Origin: Burkholderiales bacterium
Lineage (GTDB): Bacteria; Pseudomonadota; Gammaproteobacteria; Burkholderiales; SG8-39
Assembly (NCBI GenBank): GCA_016649475.1
Contig: JAENXP010000117.1
Span: forward strand, 1-6,937
DNA: 6,937 nt
Direction: 5' to 3'
Under the pieces are notes generated by a model. The model had not been told where the DNA came from and searched no databases. It saw only the letters and a list, made by a program, of their open reading frames with translations. Below are positions 4,854-6,937 of this stretch, piece after piece. Position 1 is the stretch's first letter, and each line of letters opens with the position of its first letter. The translations under genes and the position numbers were made by a program.

Positions 4854-6937
4854 TTGCCGCAACATTCGGCCCAGCCGGACAGGCACGCAGGCGCTGCGCG
4901 GCCGATGCGCGCGCGGCGCTTGCACCATCTGGTGGTCGGCCTGGGCACCCTGGCGGTGGCGGCGGTGGCCGCGGGTACCGCGCTCAGCCTTTGGCGCATG
5001 CATGAGGACGCTATCCGGCAGGCCGAAAGCCATTTACTCGGCCTGGCCCAGATTCTGGGCGAGCAGACCCTGAGATCGACGCATGCCATCGACGCAGTCC
5101 TCGCTGCTGCAGCCGAGGATGCGCAGAGGGCGGAATCGCAGGGCAGGGTCATTCCGTCCGAGCAGCTGCACCAGCATTTGCGCGAAACCATTGCCGCCAC
5201 CCCGTACGTGCGCGCCTTGCTCCTGACCGACTCGAGCGGCAAGCTGATCCTTCATACCGCGCGCTTTCCGCCACCGCAGATTGATTACAGCGACCGCGAG
5301 TATTTCCGCGCGCATCGCGCCGGATTGAAAGCACGGCTGATGCTGTCGGCTCCGGTCGTGGGCAAGTTCGGCGGCAAGCCGAGCATTCCGATCAGCCGCA
5401 GGGTCGATGGCCGGGATGGGCGTTTTCTCGGCGTCATGACCGCCGATGTCGATCCCTCCTTCTTTCTATGGCCGCACGGCTTGCATGAAATCGGGCCCGA
5501 GGGTGTGGTGCGGCTGCTGCGGCGCGACGGCGTACTGCTCACGGCCTACCCCACGGAAATTGCCGCCGCGACCAACAGCATTCGTGACTCTGCGCTATTC
5601 ACTCAAGGCGTGGAGGCCGGCCGACCGCTGATTCACCACCTCGGCAAGGCGAACCGGGTGCAACGGGTGAGCGCGATCTTCCCGATCGAGAGCTACCCGC
5701 TGGTGGTTACAGTGAGCTCGTCCGCGCATTTCATCCTGCAGGCATGGAACCGCAGCGCATGGCTGTTCGGCGCCTTGGCCGCGGTCACTGCAATGCTGTT
5801 CGGCCTGATCACCATGTCGCTCGCACGCCAGCTGCGCGTCGACGAGGAGCTCAAGGCCGTCGTGGTCGAGTCTGAAGGACGGCTGCAGGCGATCATACAG
5901 TCCGCCATGGACGCCATCATCATCGTGGATGCAGCGCAGCGCGTTGTCCTGTTCAATGCCGCGGCGGAACAAATCTTCCGCCGTCCGAGCGCGGAGGCGA
6001 TCGGCGCCGATATCGAACGACTGATACCGGGACAACGGCGAAGACTGCAGCCGCGCCACGAAGCCGGGAACGGCGACACCGACCTGCCCATGCGCAAAAC
6101 CGGCGAGCACCTGGCGCTCACCGGGGTGCGCGCCGACGGCGGGGAATTTCCGATAGACGCCTCGATTTCGCAAGTGCAGTTGCACGGCGCGGAGCACTTT
6201 ATCGTGATTCTGCGCGACGTCACCGAACGCAAGCAGGTGGAGGCGGCCTTGCGCGAGAACGAACGGCGCTACCGAACCCTGTTCAGCCAGGCCATGGATG
6301 GTATCCTGCTGCTCGATGCGGAGGGCAATATCGTTGACGTCAACATCTCGTTCGCGCGCATGCACGGCTATACCACGGAGGAACTGCTGCGCATGAATCT
6401 GAGCCAGTTGGACACGACGGAATCGCTGGCACTCGCTGCTGCGCGCATGCGGCGCATACTGCGCGGGGAGACGATCGGATTTGAAGTCGAACATTATCAT
6501 CAGGACGGCCGCATCCTGCCGCTGGACGTTGCCGCATCGGCAATCGATATAGACGGTAACAAATACGCCCTGGCATTTCATCGCGACATCACCGAGCGCA
6601 GGCGCGCAGAGCAGGAACTCAAGCGTTCGCAGCGGGCGCTGCGCGGCCTGTCCAAGGCCGCCAACGAAGCCCTCGAGGCCGAACGCCGCCGCACTGCGCG
6701 CGAGCTGCACGACGAACTCGGCCAGTCGCTCACCGCGCTCAAGATGGACCTGGAGTCGCTGCGCTCCACCCTGCCGCCCGGCCAGCCCGAATTGGCGGAA
6801 CGCGCCCAGGCGATGAACGCACTGCTGGACAGCACGATTGCCGCCACGCGACGCATCGCCGCCGATCTGCGACCGCTGATGCTGGACGATCTGGGCCTCG
6901 CCGCGGCCTTGGACTGGCTGACGCAGAATTTCTCCCG
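4854..6937 (+). CDS. Membrane-bound PAS sensor histidine kinase, HisKA_3 (NarL/DegS) type, 3' end cut by window edge
   Basis: Inner-membrane sensor that should autophosphorylate on a histidine and pass phosphate to a NarL/LuxR-type response regulator. The first 694 residues are present. TM1 is at about residues 26-46. A periplasmic region of about 255 residues (47-302) has Cache/PDC-like text (DREYFRAHRAG at 147, RFLGVMTADVDPSFF from 190). TM2 is at about 303-324. PAS1 is at about 343-460, ending ILRDVTERKQ, and PAS2 at about 468-584, ending HRDITERRRAEQEL. The HisKA_3 box ERRRTARELHDELGQSLTALK has its phosphoacceptor at H619 and is followed by RRIAADLRPLMLDDLGLAAAL. The ATPase domain lies beyond the edge. 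The start is uncertain: TTG 4854 has AGGGGG 4 nt upstream, while in-frame ATG 4905 lacks a clear site; both leave TM1 intact. The ligand is unknown. The gene is divergent from the small-protein/hpf pair and shares its control region. Confidence 0.9.
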   Translation, partial: MPQHSAQPDRHAGAARPMRARRLHHLVVGLGTLAVAAVAAGTALSLWRMHEDAIRQAESHLLGLAQILGEQTLRSTHAIDAVLAAAAEDAQRAESQGRVIPSEQLHQHLRETIAATPYVRALLLTDSSGKLILHTARFPPPQIDYSDREYFRAHRAGLKARLMLSAPVVGKFGGKPSIPISRRVDGRDGRFLGVMTADVDPSFFLWPHGLHEIGPEGVVRLLRRDGVLLTAYPTEIAAATNSIRDSALFTQGVEAGRPLIHHLGKANRVQRVSAIFPIESYPLVVTVSSSAHFILQAWNRSAWLFGALAAVTAMLFGLITMSLARQLRVDEELKAVVVESEGRLQAIIQSAMDAIIIVDAAQRVVLFNAAAEQIFRRPSAEAIGADIERLIPGQRRRLQPRHEAGNGDTDLPMRKTGEHLALTGVRADGGEFPIDASISQVQLHGAEHFIVILRDVTERKQVEAALRENERRYRTLFSQAMDGILLLDAEGNIVDVNISFARMHGYTTEELLRMNLSQLDTTESLALAAARMRRILRGETIGFEVEHYHQDGRILPLDVAASAIDIDGNKYALAFHRDITERRRAEQELKRSQRALRGLSKAANEALEAERRRTARELHDELGQSLTALKMDLESLRSTLPPGQPELAERAQAMNALLDSTIAATRRIAADLRPLMLDDLGLAAALDWLTQNFS

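Noticed and set aside
5595..6710. 371-codon open frame on the minus strand
   Set aside because: It is antisense to the kinase PAS domains, which are unmistakable on the plus strand. The product has no recognisable domain.
1..6937. Insertion sequences, CRISPR arrays, tRNA or rRNA genes
   Set aside because: No terminal inverted repeats with a transposase, no regularly spaced repeats, and no tRNA- or rRNA-like segments were seen on either strand.

Overview
The window is G+C-rich proteobacterial DNA. The variant types of HPF/RaiA and of the 2-oxoacid oxidoreductase subunits, together with an FNR-type site, suggest a facultatively anaerobic betaproteobacterium (Rhodocyclales, Burkholderiales or Nitrosomonadales-like). 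That placement is inferred from family resemblance and not proven.

Left part (1-3677, minus strand): two overlapping genes of a 2-oxoacid:acceptor oxidoreductase. The upstream gene (1806-3677) encodes a 623-residue FAD/NAD(P)H oxidoreductase with an N-terminal cysteine cluster and two C-terminal [4Fe-4S] ferredoxin motifs. It matches the KorC type of subunit described for the three-subunit 2-oxoglutarate:NADP+ oxidoreductase of Azoarcus evansii. Its stop overlaps the start of korA (gamma-alpha fusion subunit), which runs off the left edge a few residues before its expected end. The thiamine-diphosphate subunit korB is expected just outside. Together they would couple 2-oxoacid-CoA oxidation to ferredoxin and NADP(H). 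In relatives this supplies low-potential electrons for benzoyl-CoA reduction. In other bacteria similar enzymes serve the TCA or reductive TCA cycle.

Middle (3678-4853): a 281-base gap carries a plausible korC promoter, an inverted repeat over its -35 element and a leader hairpin. Next, still on the minus strand, come a short HPF/RaiA-family ribosome hibernation factor (3959-4309) and, just upstream of it, an unrecognised 72-residue charge-bipolar protein (4339-4557). The 296-base divergent region above them holds a near-consensus FNR/ANR-type box (4731-4744). It is spaced like a class II activation site from a -10-like element reading toward the small-protein/hpf pair, and a perfect 9-bp hairpin follows in the leader.

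Right part (4854-6937, plus strand): the first 694 residues of a membrane-bound NarL/DegS-type sensor histidine kinase with TM1, a periplasmic Cache-like domain, TM2, two PAS domains and the HisKA_3 phosphoacceptor box. It runs off the right edge before its ATPase domain.

Common thread (inference): oxygen or redox-linked physiology, with a ferredoxin-dependent oxidoreductase, an apparently FNR-controlled hibernation factor, and a PAS sensor kinase sharing the same divergent control region. Nothing here is clearly a new system. The least explained items are the 72-residue protein and its long structured, possibly anaerobically controlled, leader.
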